Source of the DNA: Bosea sp. NBC_00550
GTDB taxonomy: Bacteria; Pseudomonadota; Alphaproteobacteria; Rhizobiales; Beijerinckiaceae
Length of the DNA stretch: 64,000 bases
Reading direction: 5' to 3'
NCBI RefSeq assembly: GCF_026020075.1
Contig: NZ_CP102772.1
Location: forward strand, 5,481,501-5,545,500
Under the pieces are notes generated by a model, which did not search any database, had not been told where the DNA came from, and saw only the letters and a list, made by a program, of their open reading frames with translations. The stretch's first letter is position 1. The number at the start of each line of letters is the position of its first letter. Positions 17,981-26,723 of this stretch are shown piece by piece. Position numbers and translations under genes: made by a program.

Positions 17981-18182
17981 GCGGAACTCGTGATCGGGAG
18001 CGGGCGTGCGGTGGGTTGGATTGCGGTCGTGCGGTGCGACCGGCCATGACCTATCTAGGCTCTGGGCGGCGATCCTGCGAGGGGCAATCGGCGCGAAGGC
18101 GCAGGCCGCGCGGTTTCGCTTCCTTGACATCGCCCCGATCCCGCCGAAAGAAGACCTGGACCGATTGGAGTTTGCCCCGCGC

Positions 18183-19154
18183 GTGACCAAGCCGCCGCTC
18201 GACATTCTGCTCTGTGCCCCGCGCGGCTTCTGCGCCGGGGTCGTGCGCGCCATCGACGCGGTCGAGAAGGCGCTCAACCTGCATGGCGCGCCGGTCTATG
18301 TCCGCCACGAGATCGTCCATAACAAATACGTCGTCGAATCCCTGAAGCGGAAAGGCGCGGTCTTCGTCGCCGAATTGTCAGAGGTGCCGGACGCGACCCG
18401 GCCGGTGATCTTCTCGGCCCATGGTGTCGCCAAGGCGGTTCCGGCCGAGGCGAAGTCCCGCCATCTCTTTGCCATCGACGCGACCTGCCCGCTGGTGACG
18501 AAGGTCCATCGCGAGGCGGAGGTCCATCACAAGCGCGGGCGCCATATCCTGCTCGTCGGCCATGCCGGCCACCCCGAGGTCATCGGCACGATGGGCCAGC
18601 TCCCCGTGGGCGCCATCACGCTGATCGAGACGCTGGACGACGTTGCGACGCTGAGCCCCCCGGCCGGCCAGCCGCTCGCCTATGTCACCCAGACCACGCT
18701 TTCGGTCGACGATACCCGCGAGATCGTCGAGGCGCTTCAGGCCCGTTTCCCGGACCTGATCGCCCCGCACAAGGAAGACATCTGCTACGCCACGACGAAT
18801 CGCCAGGAAGCGGTGAAGCGCGTCGCCCCGCAGGTCGAGGGGCTGATCGTCGTCGGCTCGCCCAACTCCTCGAACTCGCAGCGCCTGCGCGAGGTCGCCG
18901 AGCGCGCCGGTTGCCCGGTCGCGCGGCTCGTCCTGCGCACCGACGAGATCGACTGGTCGGTCTTCGGCAACATCCGCAGCCTCGGCATCACCGCGGGCGC
19001 CAGCGCGCCCGAAGTGCTGGTCGAGGAGATCATCGACGCCTTCGCCGAGCGCTACGAGGTCCGCGTCGAGACCGTCTCGACCGCCGACGAGAACGTCTTC
19101 TTCCCGCTGCCGCGCGAATTGCGCGGCGAGGCGGCGCCAGCCGCGGCCGAATAA
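18183..19154 (+). CDS. ispH: 4-hydroxy-3-methylbut-2-enyl diphosphate reductase
   Basis: Last enzyme of the MEP isoprenoid pathway; it reduces HMBPP to IPP and DMAPP with an iron-sulfur cluster. The three cluster cysteines are C17 ([10 protein letters not shown]), C102 (DATCPLVTK) and C201 ([10 protein letters not shown]), counting from a GTG start at 18183. That start gives the usual N-terminus (M/V)[10 protein letters not shown] and 323 residues. A GGAG lies 12 bases upstream, somewhat far. In-frame GTG at 18006 would add 59 residues of non-family sequence and is disfavoured. It is divergent from the Kef gene with about 200 bases between. thrB and rnhA follow on the same strand. Confidence 0.94.
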   Translation: MTKPPLDILLCAPRGFCAGVVRAIDAVEKALNLHGAPVYVRHEIVHNKYVVESLKRKGAVFVAELSEVPDATRPVIFSAHGVAKAVPAEAKSRHLFAIDATCPLVTKVHREAEVHHKRGRHILLVGHAGHPEVIGTMGQLPVGAITLIETLDDVATLSPPAGQPLAYVTQTTLSVDDTREIVEALQARFPDLIAPHKEDICYATTNRQEAVKRVAPQVEGLIVVGSPNSSNSQRLREVAERAGCPVARLVLRTDEIDWSVFGNIRSLGITAGASAPEVLVEEIIDAFAERYEVRVETVSTADENVFFPLPRELRGEAAPAAAE

Positions 19155-19165
19155 TTCCAGCAGAA

Positions 19166-19209
19166 GCATTTTCGAGCGAAGCGGGCATCGGTTCGCGTGA
19201 AGAAAATGC
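19166..19209. repeat. 44-bp palindromic intergenic repeat (GCATTTTC...GAAAATGC)
   Basis: A short element with 8-bp inverted ends and an internal imperfect palindrome (TTCGAGCGAAG and GGTTCGCGTGAA) fills most of the ispH-thrB gap. It resembles the abundant Rhizobiales intergenic mosaic-type repeats. A second member of similar size and architecture lies at 36325-36369. Confidence 0.6.
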
Positions 19210-19236
19210 GACAGACCAAAGTAAGAGAGCCCGATC

Positions 19237-20202
19237 TTGGCCGTCTATACCGAAGTGCCCGATGACGAGATGGCCGCCTTCGTGGCGCGCTACGGCATTG
19301 GCGAACTGCTTTCCGCCAAAGGCATCGCCGAAGGCGTGGAGAATTCGAACTATCTGATCCACACCACGCAGGGCACCTACATCCTCACCCTCTACGAGAA
19401 GCGGGTGAATCCGGACGATCTGCCGTTCTTTCTCGGCCTGATGCAGCATCTTGCCGGTCGCGGCCTGATCTGCCCCCAGCCGGTCGAGGACAGCCGCGGC
19501 GAGATGCTCGGCCGCCTGGCAGGGCGCCCGGCAGCGATCGTCACCTTCCTCGACGGGCTTTCGGTCCGCCGCCCCACAGCCGCCCATTGCCAGGAACTCG
19601 GCCGTGGCCTCGCTTTGATGCACGAGGCCGGCGCGGATTTCACGATGGAGCGGGTCAATGCGCTCTCCGTGCCGGGTTGGCGGCCGCTGGCGCATCAGGC
19701 CGGCCCCGATGCCGACAAGGTCTCCCCGGGCCTCGCCCGCCGGATCACGGCCGAGATCGCCGTGCATGAGGCGAGCTGGCCCAAGGATCTGCCGCGCGGC
19801 GTGATCCATGCCGATCTCTTCCCCAACAACGTCTTCTTCATCGGCAGCCGCCTGTCCGGGCTGATCGACTTCTACTTCGCCTGCACCGACGCCCATGCCT
19901 ACGACCTCGCGATCTGCCTGAACTCCTGGTGCTTCGAGGCCGATGGCTCGTTCAACCTGACCAAGGGCCAGGCCCTGCTCGCCGGCTACGAATCCGTCCG
20001 CCCGCTGAACGAGGCGGAGATCGCGGCGCTGCCGCAGCTCTGCCGCGGCTCGGCCCTGCGCTTCCTGCTGACGCGGCTGGTCGACTGGCTGAACGTGCCG
20101 GCCGGCGCCCTGGTCAAGCCGCATGATCCGCTCGAATACGACCGCAAGCTCGCCTTCCACCAGCGCGTGCTCGATGCCCGCGAATATGGGCTGAAGCGAT
20201 GA
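19237..20202 (+). CDS. thrB: Homoserine kinase
   Basis: Phosphorylates homoserine in threonine synthesis; here of the choline-kinase-like (APH-fold) type common in Alphaproteobacteria, not the GHMP type. Motifs are [23 protein letters not shown] (N-lobe Lys region), the catalytic loop [14 protein letters not shown] and the metal site [17 protein letters not shown]. 321 residues is typical. The start codon appears to be TTG at 19237, giving the usual [16 protein letters not shown]-terminus; GAGAG lies seven bases upstream. The stop overlaps an ATG belonging to a duplicated rnhA 5' fragment (ATGA). thrC lies separately at 33.7 kb. Confidence 0.94.
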   Translation: MAVYTEVPDDEMAAFVARYGIGELLSAKGIAEGVENSNYLIHTTQGTYILTLYEKRVNPDDLPFFLGLMQHLAGRGLICPQPVEDSRGEMLGRLAGRPAAIVTFLDGLSVRRPTAAHCQELGRGLALMHEAGADFTMERVNALSVPGWRPLAHQAGPDADKVSPGLARRITAEIAVHEASWPKDLPRGVIHADLFPNNVFFIGSRLSGLIDFYFACTDAHAYDLAICLNSWCFEADGSFNLTKGQALLAGYESVRPLNEAEIAALPQLCRGSALRFLLTRLVDWLNVPAGALVKPHDPLEYDRKLAFHQRVLDAREYGLKR

Positions 20203-20312
20203 GCGATACGGTCGAGGTCTGGACGGACGGTGCCTGCTCCGGCAATCCCGGGCCCGGCGCGCTTGGGGCTTGCCCCATTCGCGCCACCAAAAATCGCCGG
20301 GACCTGCCATGA
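20199..20312 (+). pseudogene. Duplicated 5' fragment of rnhA (37-codon mini-ORF)
   Basis: The first 60 bases (20199-20258) repeat the first 20 codons of rnhA (20309-20368) with only two differences, both synonymous (GAG/GAA at codon 6 and GGG/GGT at codon 18). Similarity then fades over about 12 bases with small indels. The frame continues for 17 unrelated codons and stops at a TGA that overlaps the real rnhA ATG (ATGA at 20309-20312). Its own ATG overlaps the thrB stop in the same way. It keeps the D10 region but lacks the other catalytic acids, so it cannot be an active RNase H. Either a decayed partial duplication or a short coupled leader ORF; an assembly error is also possible. Confidence 0.8.
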
Positions 20313-20755
20313 GCGATACGGTCGAAGTCTGGACGGACGGTGCCTGCTCCGGCAATCCCGGTCCCGGCGGCTGGGGCGCGATCCTCAACTATAACGGCGT
20401 CGAGAAGGAGCTTTCTGGCGGCGAGGAAATGACGACCAACAACCGCATGGAGCTGATGGCGGCGATCGCGGCGCTGGAGGCGCTGAAGCGGCCCTGCACG
20501 GTCGCGCTCCACACCGACAGCCAGTATCTGCGCCAGGGCATCACCGGCTGGATCCATGGCTGGAAGAAGAACGGCTGGAAGACCGCCGACAGGAAGCCGG
20601 TCAAGAATGTCGAACTCTGGCAGCGCCTTGAAACGGCGCTGGGGCGCCACAAGATCGAGTGGAAATGGGTCAAGGGCCATGCCGGAGACGAGATGAACGA
20701 GCGCGCCGACGCGTTGGCACGCGCCGGCATGGCGCCGTTCAAGCCGGGGCGGTAG
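20309..20755 (+). CDS. rnhA: Ribonuclease HI
   Basis: Cleaves the RNA strand of RNA:DNA hybrids. The 148 residues align without gaps to the standard enzyme: catalytic acids D10 ([11 protein letters not shown]), E48 (NNRMELMAA), D70 (LHTDSQYL) and D134 (NERADALA), with the basic handle [12 protein letters not shown] and the His loop WVKGHAGDE. The start at 20309 gives the family N-terminus; the upstream in-frame start adds sequence from the spacer. It directly follows thrB, an arrangement common in Rhizobiales, but here a partial copy of its own 5' end is interposed. Confidence 0.96.
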   Translation: MSDTVEVWTDGACSGNPGPGGWGAILNYNGVEKELSGGEEMTTNNRMELMAAIAALEALKRPCTVALHTDSQYLRQGITGWIHGWKKNGWKTADRKPVKNVELWQRLETALGRHKIEWKWVKGHAGDEMNERADALARAGMAPFKPGR

Positions 20756-20783
20756 AGCCTCCTGATTTCTGACGGAAGCAGAA

Positions 20784-20879
20784 CGTCATCCCGGACAAGC
20801 TGCGCAGCAGCGCCGATCCCGGATCCATCGTAGAGTTCCGGAGCCCTCCGATGGATCATGGCTCAAGGCCGGGATGGCG
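20784..20879. repeat. Dispersed palindromic repeat (CGTCATCCCGG family)
   Basis: Begins CGTCATCCCGG and ends CCGGGATGGCG, with an inner GGATCCATCG / CGATGGATC-like pair. Related copies lie at 28548-28644 and 45165-45260. It occupies the gap between rnhA and the convergent oxidase gene. The remaining bases of this gap to 21044 hold no recognisable gene or motif. Confidence 0.7.
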
Positions 20880-21044
20880 CCGTGGTTCCGAGAAAACGTA
20901 GCGTGCGCTGGTCTGGATCGCCACACGTCATCGGACGCGCCAACGGCCGCGTCGTAGCTTTCGACAGGTCATCAGTAGGGAGCGCCTGTCGGGCACTCCC
21001 TGCTGATCGAAGCCTTTCGACGTCGCGGTGTTAGCCGGCCGGCC

Positions 21045-22484
21045 TTACGCGGCCTGCGAACTCATCCTCGGCGTCACGTTCTGGTTCATGCGGAACAGGT
21101 TCGAAGGGTCGTAGCGCTGTTTCAGCGTGGCAAGGCGATGATAGCTGCCGCCATACGCCTCCTGAACGCGATCCGTCTCGTCGGCCGGCATGAAGTTGAT
21201 ATAGGCAGTCCCGGCGGAAAGCGGTCTTGTCGCGTCGAAGAGCTCTCGCGCCCAGCCGATGCAGGCCTGGTCCATGGCCGGTTCGCGCCACCGCGCATGA
21301 ACGTTCATGACGAAATGGGAACTGCGTTGCGGAAACGCCGTGGCATCGGCGGCGACACGGCCCGCTGCGCCCCCGACGTGAGCGATGAATATCTCGCATT
21401 CCGGGCTCGGAAGATGGCACGCCGCGCCGATCAGCAGACGGATCGTCGTGTCCGATAGCTCGGCGAAGTCGTGGCTCTTCCAGTAGTTGCGGGCGCCGGG
21501 TGCGAGCAGGGGGTCGAAAGCCTGTTGCCATGCCGTGAACGGCGTGGCTCCCACCACATCGGCGATCGGCGTTCCGATCGAGCGCAGCCTGGCGGTCGCC
21601 TTGTTGCCTTCGGCGATGTCGCCGCAATAGCACATGGCAAGGATGAGCACTTCCTTGCCGTGCCACTCCGCCGGGAGGAACGGCAGGGGCGGTGCCTGCC
21701 GCATCACGGCCCAGCACGTCAGCTCGTCCGGCGCGAATTCGAGCGCCTGTCGGTATTCCCTCAGAACCGTTTCGGCTTCGCTGAAGGGGTGGACGACGAG
21801 GCCCGACAACACCTGCGGGCCGAATTTGTGAAGGCGGAACTCGAACGCGGTCACCACTCCGAAATTGCCGCCGCCGCCACGCAACGCCCAGAACAGGTCC
21901 GGATCCTGCGCTTCGCTGACTCGCCGGAGCTCGCCATCGGCCGTGACCACCTCGACCGACACCAGGCTATCCAGCGTCAGGCCGAACTTGCGTGTGATCC
22001 AGCCGAAGCCGCCGCCCAGCGTCAGCCCGGCGATGCCGGTCGTCGAATTGATGCCGGTCGGCACGATGAACCCGGCCGCCTGGGTTTCCCTATCGACATC
22101 GGCGAGAAGCGCCCCCGGCTCGACCCATGCACGCTCTGACGCCGCATCGACGCGGACCGACTTCATCTGCGACAGATCGATCATCAGGCCGCCGTCGCAG
22201 ACGGCGTTTCCGGCAATGCCATGTCCGCCGCCCCGCACCGAGACGAGCAGCCCGTTGTCGCGTGCGAAGCGGACCGCGCTGACGACATCGGCCGCAGCCA
22301 TGCAGCGTATGATCAGGCCGGGCCGGCGATCGACCATCCCATTCCAGATCGCGCGTGCCTCGTCATAGGCTGCGTCACTTGCGTCGAGGATGCTGCCGCG
22401 GAGTTGGGAGGCCAGCATTTCGATGGCCGAGGCACTGATGGCCTTCTTGCCGGCCGCCAGTGTCGTAAGGCTATGAGCAGTCAT
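21045..22484 (-). CDS. FAD-binding berberine-bridge-type oxidoreductase
   Basis: 479 residues: an FAD_binding_4 (PCMH/VAO-type) domain at about 40-210 and a C-terminal BBE segment (YDPSNLFRMNQNV near residues 458-470). VRGGGHGIAGNA (about residue 80) contains the His that is covalently joined to the flavin 8-alpha carbon in this family. The Cys used for bicovalent attachment is not apparent (GGGFGWITRKFG region), so a mono-covalent flavin is likely. These enzymes oxidise sugars, alkaloids or other alcohols/amines with oxygen (for example 6-hydroxynicotine oxidase). The substrate is unknown. A GGAGG site eight bases upstream supports ATG 22484. It is downstream of an LLM monooxygenase but separated by a terminator. 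Confidence 0.9.
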   Translation of the reverse strand: MTAHSLTTLAAGKKAISASAIEMLASQLRGSILDASDAAYDEARAIWNGMVDRRPGLIIRCMAAADVVSAVRFARDNGLLVSVRGGGHGIAGNAVCDGGLMIDLSQMKSVRVDAASERAWVEPGALLADVDRETQAAGFIVPTGINSTTGIAGLTLGGGFGWITRKFGLTLDSLVSVEVVTADGELRRVSEAQDPDLFWALRGGGGNFGVVTAFEFRLHKFGPQVLSGLVVHPFSEAETVLREYRQALEFAPDELTCWAVMRQAPPLPFLPAEWHGKEVLILAMCYCGDIAEGNKATARLRSIGTPIADVVGATPFTAWQQAFDPLLAPGARNYWKSHDFAELSDTTIRLLIGAACHLPSPECEIFIAHVGGAAGRVAADATAFPQRSSHFVMNVHARWREPAMDQACIGWARELFDATRPLSAGTAYINFMPADETDRVQEAYGGSYHRLATLKQRYDPSNLFRMNQNVTPRMSSQAA

Positions 22485-22603
22485 GATAGCGCCTCCCGAA
22501 TGAGTTTTTGTGGTTCGGCCCGATGGCCGCCGGCACTGTGAGCCCATTCGTGGTTCCGCTCCGTGATGCAGATCACACGGGAAGTGCACACCGGGAAACG
22601 CCG

Positions 22604-22631
22604 AAAACCCCTCTCCTATGCGGGAGAGGGG
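22604..22631 (-). terminator. Intrinsic terminator of the LLM oxidoreductase gene
   Basis: Read on the minus strand: CCCCTCTCC, six-base loop, GGAGAGGGG, then TTTT. The stem is a perfect 9 bp and lies about 80 bases after the stop of the LLM gene, separating it from the flavin oxidase downstream. Confidence 0.7.
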
Positions 22632-22708
22632 CTGCCATGGTTCCAGCGCTTGCTTTTCGGATGCCCGGCTTGATCCGGGATGAAGGCTGGAGGGGGGAGC
22701 GTCCCGCC

Positions 22709-23731
22709 TCAGCGCCAGCCGAGGCCGGGCGCGACGTGCTTCAGGATCGCCTCGATCACATGGGCGTTATAGTCGACGCCGAGCTGGTTCGGGACGGTCA
22801 GCAAGAGCGTATCGGCCTCGGCGATCGCCTCGTCCTTGGCCAGCTCCTTGATCAGCTTGTCCGGTTCGGCGGCGTAGCTGCGCCCGAAGATGGCGCGGGT
22901 GTTCTCGTCGATGAAGCCGACCTGATCGTCGCTCTGGTCTCCGCTGCCGAAATAGGCGCGGTCGCGGTCATCCACCAGCGCGAAGATGCTGCGGCTGACC
23001 GAGACGCGCGGCTGGCGCGCATGCCCCGCCGCCTTCCAAGCTTCGCGATAGGCGCGGATCTGCTTCGCCTGCTGGATGTGGAAGGGCTCTCCCGTCTCGT
23101 CGTCCTTGAGCGTCGAGCTCTGCAGGTTCATGCCGAGCTTGGCAGCCCAGACGGCAGTCGCGTTGGAACCGGCGCCCCACCAGATGCGCTCGCGCAGGCC
23201 TTCGGAGTGAGGTTCGAGCCGCAGCAGCCCCGGAGGATTGGGGAACATCGGGCGCGGATTGGGCTGGGCGAAGCCCTGGCCACGCAGCACGTCGAGAAAG
23301 ACCTCGGCATGGCGCCGGCCCATATCGGCGTCGCTCTGGCCCTCAGCAGGCTCGTAGCCGAAATGGCGCCAGCCATCGATGACCTGCTCGGGCGAGCCGC
23401 GGCTGAGGCCGAGCTGGAGGCGTCCGCCGGCGATCAGGTCCGCCGCGCCGGCATCCTCCGCCATGTAGAGCGGGTTCTCGTAGCGCATGTCGATCACGGC
23501 GGTGCCGATCTCGATCCGCTTTGTCTTCGCGCCGATGGCGGCAAGCAGAGGGAAGGGCGAGGCCAGTTGCCGCGCGAAATGGTGGACGCGGACATAAGCG
23601 CCGTCAGCGCCGAGCTCCTCGGCGGCGACGGCAAGATCGATCGACTGCAATAGGGCATCGCCGGCCGAGCGCGTGCCGGATTGCGTCGAGGGCGACCAAT
23701 GGCCGAACGAAAGAAAGCCGATCTTCTTCAT
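22709..23731 (-). CDS. LLM-class flavin-dependent oxidoreductase (luciferase-like)
   Basis: 340 residues of the bacterial luciferase-like monooxygenase superfamily, a TIM barrel that uses FMNH2 or F420. Typical features are the first strand MKKIGFLSFGHW, AAEELGADGAYVRVHHF (the substrate/flavin-adjacent helix), RIEIGTAVIDMRYENPLYMAEDAGAADL and GRLQLGLSRGSPEQV. The start at 23731 is preferred over an upstream in-frame start because the N-terminal strand then begins correctly. No flavin reductase gene is adjacent. The reaction is unknown; the family includes alkane sulfonate and other C-S or C-H monooxygenases. Confidence 0.92.
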   Translation of the reverse strand: MKKIGFLSFGHWSPSTQSGTRSAGDALLQSIDLAVAAEELGADGAYVRVHHFARQLASPFPLLAAIGAKTKRIEIGTAVIDMRYENPLYMAEDAGAADLIAGGRLQLGLSRGSPEQVIDGWRHFGYEPAEGQSDADMGRRHAEVFLDVLRGQGFAQPNPRPMFPNPPGLLRLEPHSEGLRERIWWGAGSNATAVWAAKLGMNLQSSTLKDDETGEPFHIQQAKQIRAYREAWKAAGHARQPRVSVSRSIFALVDDRDRAYFGSGDQSDDQVGFIDENTRAIFGRSYAAEPDKLIKELAKDEAIAEADTLLLTVPNQLGVDYNAHVIEAILKHVAPGLGWR

Positions 23732-23845
23732 GATTCCAAACCTGCCGGTCACCGCGAGGGCGATCATTCCCCCCGATATAGTGCGGTTCGCGGCAAGGCG
23801 CGCGTGCGCTCCTGCACGCTCGCGTCTGCACCGGCGCCATCAGGG

Positions 23846-23931
23846 CGTCATGCTCGGGCTCGACCCGAGCATCTCCTGAAGGAAAGGCGCCTCTTTCGGC
23901 ATGAGATTCCCGGGCCAGCCCGGGAACGACG
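23846..23931. repeat. Dispersed repeat (CGTCATGCTCGGG family)
   Basis: Runs from CGTCATGCTCGGGCTCGACC through AAAGGCGCCTCTTTCGGCATGAG to CGGGAACGACG. A clearly related copy lies at 49597-49695, sharing the GGCGCCTCTTTCG core and the terminal GAGCATGACG. A half-element lies near 28473-28503. Confidence 0.6.
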
Positions 23932-23940
23932 CCTTGCCGC

Positions 23941-24390
23941 TCAAGCCAAGGGCTGCCGATAGACGATGAAGCCCGATTTGTCGGCGACCTTGTTGTAGAG
24001 CTCCTGCGCTTGCAGGTTGCTCTCATGCGTCTGCCAGTAGACGCGGAAACAGTTCTTCGCCCGCGCCATCTCGTTCACGGCCTCGATCAGCTTGCGCCCG
24101 ACGCCGGTGCCGCGGGCTTCCGGCACGGTGAACAGGTCCTGCAGGTAGCAGATATTGCGCTCGCTCCAGGTCGAGCGGTGGATCACCCAGTTGGTCATGC
24201 CGAGCGCCTCGTCGCCGCGCATGGCGATGAAACCGCCCATAGGCTCCTGGCCACCGGTCAGCCGGTCGAAGGTGACGGCGTCGAGCTCCGGCGGCAGCGT
24301 CGCCTTGTAGAAGGTCAGGTATCCCCGCCAGAGCGGCGTCCAGGCGGCGCGGTCGGCAGCGGTCAGCGGGCGGATGATGATGTCGGACAT
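23941..24390 (-). CDS. GNAT-family N-acetyltransferase
   Basis: 149 residues with a single GNAT fold. The acetyl-CoA pyrophosphate loop is VPEARGTGVGRKLIEAV (Q/RxxGxG/A type) near residue 95, preceded by the strand NICYLQDLFTV. The N-terminal SDIIIRPLTAADRAAWTPLW is typical of small cytosolic amine/amino-acid acetyltransferases. The ATG at 24390 was chosen because the open frame upstream is not family-like. The substrate is unknown. It is transcribed toward, but not tightly linked to, the LLM gene. Confidence 0.9.
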   Translation of the reverse strand: MSDIIIRPLTAADRAAWTPLWRGYLTFYKATLPPELDAVTFDRLTGGQEPMGGFIAMRGDEALGMTNWVIHRSTWSERNICYLQDLFTVPEARGTGVGRKLIEAVNEMARAKNCFRVYWQTHESNLQAQELYNKVADKSGFIVYRQPLA

Positions 24391-24551
24391 GCGGGGTCTC
24401 TCCTCCGCCGCAGAAGCTAGCGGGCAGTCCGGCACATGTCTCATGACAAGCCGAGATCGGATCGATCACGTGCGGGAAGAGGGGAGACGGGATGTGGTTG
24501 GGATGACGGGCAGTCGGCCCGTTGCGGACCTTAGTCGCGCATCATCAGGAC

Positions 24552-24770
24552 CTATTGGGACGGTTCGCCGAGCCAATCGACAATTAACATCACGAGGCTA
24601 ACCAGCATGATGACGATGGCCGGCAGCGCGACCCATGGAGCGATAACATCCGCGACAGTGTGCGTCCCGTTACCACCGAAATTCCAACATGCGGTCAATG
24701 ACGACAACAAAGCGATCAAGCTTGACCAACCTAAAGTTCGGCGCGTTATCTCGAAAGCCCGCTGCTTCAT
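24552..24770 (-). CDS. Small two-helix membrane protein, hypothetical
   Basis: A possible 72-residue protein: a basic N-terminus (MKQRAFEITRRTLGW), a hydrophobic segment (about 15-30, with a single Cys), a polar linker (WNFGGNGTHTVAD) and a second, strongly hydrophobic segment (about 42-63) ending in WLGEPSQ. A GAGAGA element seven bases upstream could serve as ribosome site. The DNA here is visibly less GC-rich than its surroundings, and the opposite strand also has an open frame of similar length, so coding is plausible but unproven. The flanks (24391-24551 and 24771-24882) hold no other recognisable gene. No family recognised. Confidence 0.45.
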   Translation of the reverse strand: MKQRAFEITRRTLGWSSLIALLSSLTACWNFGGNGTHTVADVIAPWVALPAIVIMLVSLVMLIVDWLGEPSQ

Positions 24771-24882
24771 GGAAAGATCTCTCAAATCACCACAACGACT
24801 TGTCGTCTCTAGGCGCGTCGTATGATGTCCATCGCGGCCGTTGGTTACAACAACGCGTTAACGTTTGCTATCGACGGCGGGC

Positions 24883-26024
24883 TCAACTGATCGCCGCAAC
24901 ACACTCGGCGAACTTCTCGGCTGGGGTTTGATAGAGCAAGGTCTTTCTGGGCCGTTCGTTGAGCTGACGGGCGATGGCGCTGAGCTGGGCCTGGCTTTGC
25001 AGGGACAGGTCGGTTCCGTGGGGAAGATACTGGCGCAGGAGCCGGTTGGTGTTCTCGTTCGAGCCACGTTGCCAGGGTGACCTGGGATCGCAGAAGTAGA
25101 CCTCGACGTTCGAAGCGAGGGCCAGCCGCTTGTGGTCGGCCAACTCCTTGCCTCGGTCCCAGGTCAGGGACTGATAGAGTTCGCCTTGATCAGGGCGGTG
25201 ATGACGCTCCCGGTGTCTTTGTTGGCGACCTTGACCAGCATCACGTAGCGCGAATGCCGCTCGACCAGCGTGGCGACGTAGCTGTTCCGGGAGCCGCCGA
25301 TCAGGTCGCCTTCCCAGTGACCAGGGACCGCACGATCCTCGACGGAGGCCGGCCTTTCGCTGATGGAGACGGCGTCCCTGATCTGGCCCAGGCCGTTCCG
25401 CTTCAGGCTGGCGTGCCGGGAGCGGCGGATCGTTCGCCGGGCCCTCAGGTGGTCCAGCAGTTCCTTCTTCAGCACCCCACGGGTCTGGATGAACAGGCTG
25501 CGGTAGATCGTCTCGTGCGACACTTGATTGTGTGGCTCCCGGGGGCAGGTGCGCTTGAGCCAGCCGGCGATCTGCTCGGGCGACCAGTTCCGCTGCAGCT
25601 TGCCGGATACTGTCCGGGCCAGACCAGGTCGGCAAGCCAGCTTGCACGGCTTGGGACGCAAGGCCCGGTCCCAGGCCGCCTGATCGGAGCGCGCCGCGCG
25701 GTAGCGATCCGGCCCGCCGTTGCGCTGAACCTCGCGACTGACCGTGGACGGTGATCGGCCCAATTGCCGAGCGATCACGCGCAGCGACCGGCGGGTGCTG
25801 AGCCCTCGGGAGATTTCCTCCCGCTCGCTGAGAGTGAGCGCCCGCGGCGCCCGCCGCCGGTCTGGAGGCCGAATGCCGCCCGTCGGCGAAAGCACCGAGA
25901 ACACCGAAGAGGACTCCCGATCGAACCGCCGCCCAATCGAACTCATCGACTCGCCGGCCTTCCAGCGATCCCAGATCTCAGCCCGCTGGGCCGCCGAATA
26001 GTAGATCCGCCGCCGCTGCTTCAT
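24883..26024 (-). pseudogene. IS30-family transposase, frameshifted
   Basis: The N-terminal part (26024 to about 25187) has the IS30 helix-turn-helix (AEIWDRWKAGESMSSIGRRF and LSVRRSLR-type segment) and the first catalytic Asp (VPGHWEGDLIGG). The C-terminal part, in another frame, has the second Asp (SLTWDRGKELADH) and the Glu (WQRGSNENTNRLLRQYLP). Near 25180-25187 the reading jumps: the usual seven or so residues between LIK and ELYQSL are missing and two bases remain, consistent with a deletion of about 19 bases. The truncated first product ends ANSISP and lacks D2 and E, so the element is probably dead. Terminal inverted repeats and target duplication could not be identified with confidence. 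Confidence 0.88.
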
Positions 26025-26134
26025 CACCCACGCTCCATCTCCAAAGGAAAAGTAGCGTGTTGCGATTACCGATTGAGACCACCACCCATTCCTGACATTT
26101 GTCGCGTTGAGCGCTTCAACGCCGCCGGCCCAAC

Positions 26135-26165
26135 AAAAAAGCCCGCACGAGACGATCGCGCGGGC
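26135..26165 (-). terminator. Intrinsic terminator after the peroxiredoxin gene
   Basis: On the minus strand GCCCGC...GCGGGC (outer 6 bp, inner CG/CG pairs) is followed by six T residues. It begins 25 bases after the peroxiredoxin stop codon and also blocks read-through into the IS30 remnant. Confidence 0.85.
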
Positions 26166-26189
26166 CTTGGGACTGCTACCCGGAAAGCC

Positions 26190-26675
26190 TCAGAGCTGGC
26201 CGAGCATCGTCTCGGCGCCGGAGGCGTCGGCTTTGCCCGGCGCTTCCTCGACATTGAGGGACTTCACCACGCCGTCCTCGATCAGCATCGAGTAGCGCTG
26301 GGAGCGTGTGCCCATGCCGAAGCCCGAGCCGTCCATCGACAGGCCGATCTCCTTGGCGAAATCGGCGTTGCCGTCCGACAGGAACTCGATGACGCCGGCG
26401 CCGCCGCTGGACTTCGACCAGGCATCCAGCACGAACACGTCGTTGGTGGAGGTCACCAGGATGGCATCGACGCCCTTGGCCTTGATCTCGTCCGCCTTGG
26501 CCAGGTAGCCGGGCAGATGGTTCTTGTGGCAGGTCGGGGTGAAGGCGCCGGGCACGGCGAAGAGCACGACCTTGCGGCCCTTGAACAGGTCGTCGGTCGT
26601 CTTGGCCGCCGGCCCGTCGGCGGTCATGACGCGGAACGTCGCCTGCGGAAGCTTGTCACCCACCTTGATCGTCAT
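26190..26675 (-). CDS. Peroxiredoxin, Prx5 type
   Basis: 161-residue thiol peroxidase that reduces H2O2, alkyl hydroperoxides or peroxynitrite in the cytosol. The peroxidatic Cys is C49 in VPGAFTPTCHKNHLPGY, the Prx5 signature, with Thr46 and the downstream Arg (GTRSQRYSMLIEDG) completing the active site. No resolving Cys is evident, so it is a 1-Cys type or uses glutathione/glutaredoxin. It is 48 bases downstream of a DsbD-N-domain protein on the same strand and followed by a terminator, so the two probably form an operon. Confidence 0.95.
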   Translation of the reverse strand: MTIKVGDKLPQATFRVMTADGPAAKTTDDLFKGRKVVLFAVPGAFTPTCHKNHLPGYLAKADEIKAKGVDAILVTSTNDVFVLDAWSKSSGGAGVIEFLSDGNADFAKEIGLSMDGSGFGMGTRSQRYSMLIEDGVVKSLNVEEAPGKADASGAETMLGQL

Positions 26676-26723
26676 TGCGGCTGTTCTCCGTGAAGCCTGC
26701 GGCCGAGGCCGCTCGCCCCCGGA

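Noticed and set aside
16319..18049. A 576-codon plus-strand frame antisense to the Kef-type antiporter
   Set aside because: His/Asp/Gln/Arg-rich without hydrophobic core; the opposite strand encodes a complete antiporter with RCK domain.
18006..18182. N-terminal extension of IspH from GTG 18006
   Set aside because: The extra 59 residues do not look like the family and would place the gene 25 bases from the divergent antiporter start, leaving no promoter room; GTG 18183 gives the normal N-terminus.
25164..25200. Programmed ribosomal frameshift in the IS30 transposase
   Set aside because: There is no slippery A or T run at the junction, several residues normally present are missing, and IS30 transposases are usually a single frame; a deletion is the simpler reading.
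24830..26080. Terminal inverted repeats and target duplication of the IS30 copy
   Set aside because: I compared the two flanks and found only short, unconvincing similarity, so no ends were assigned.
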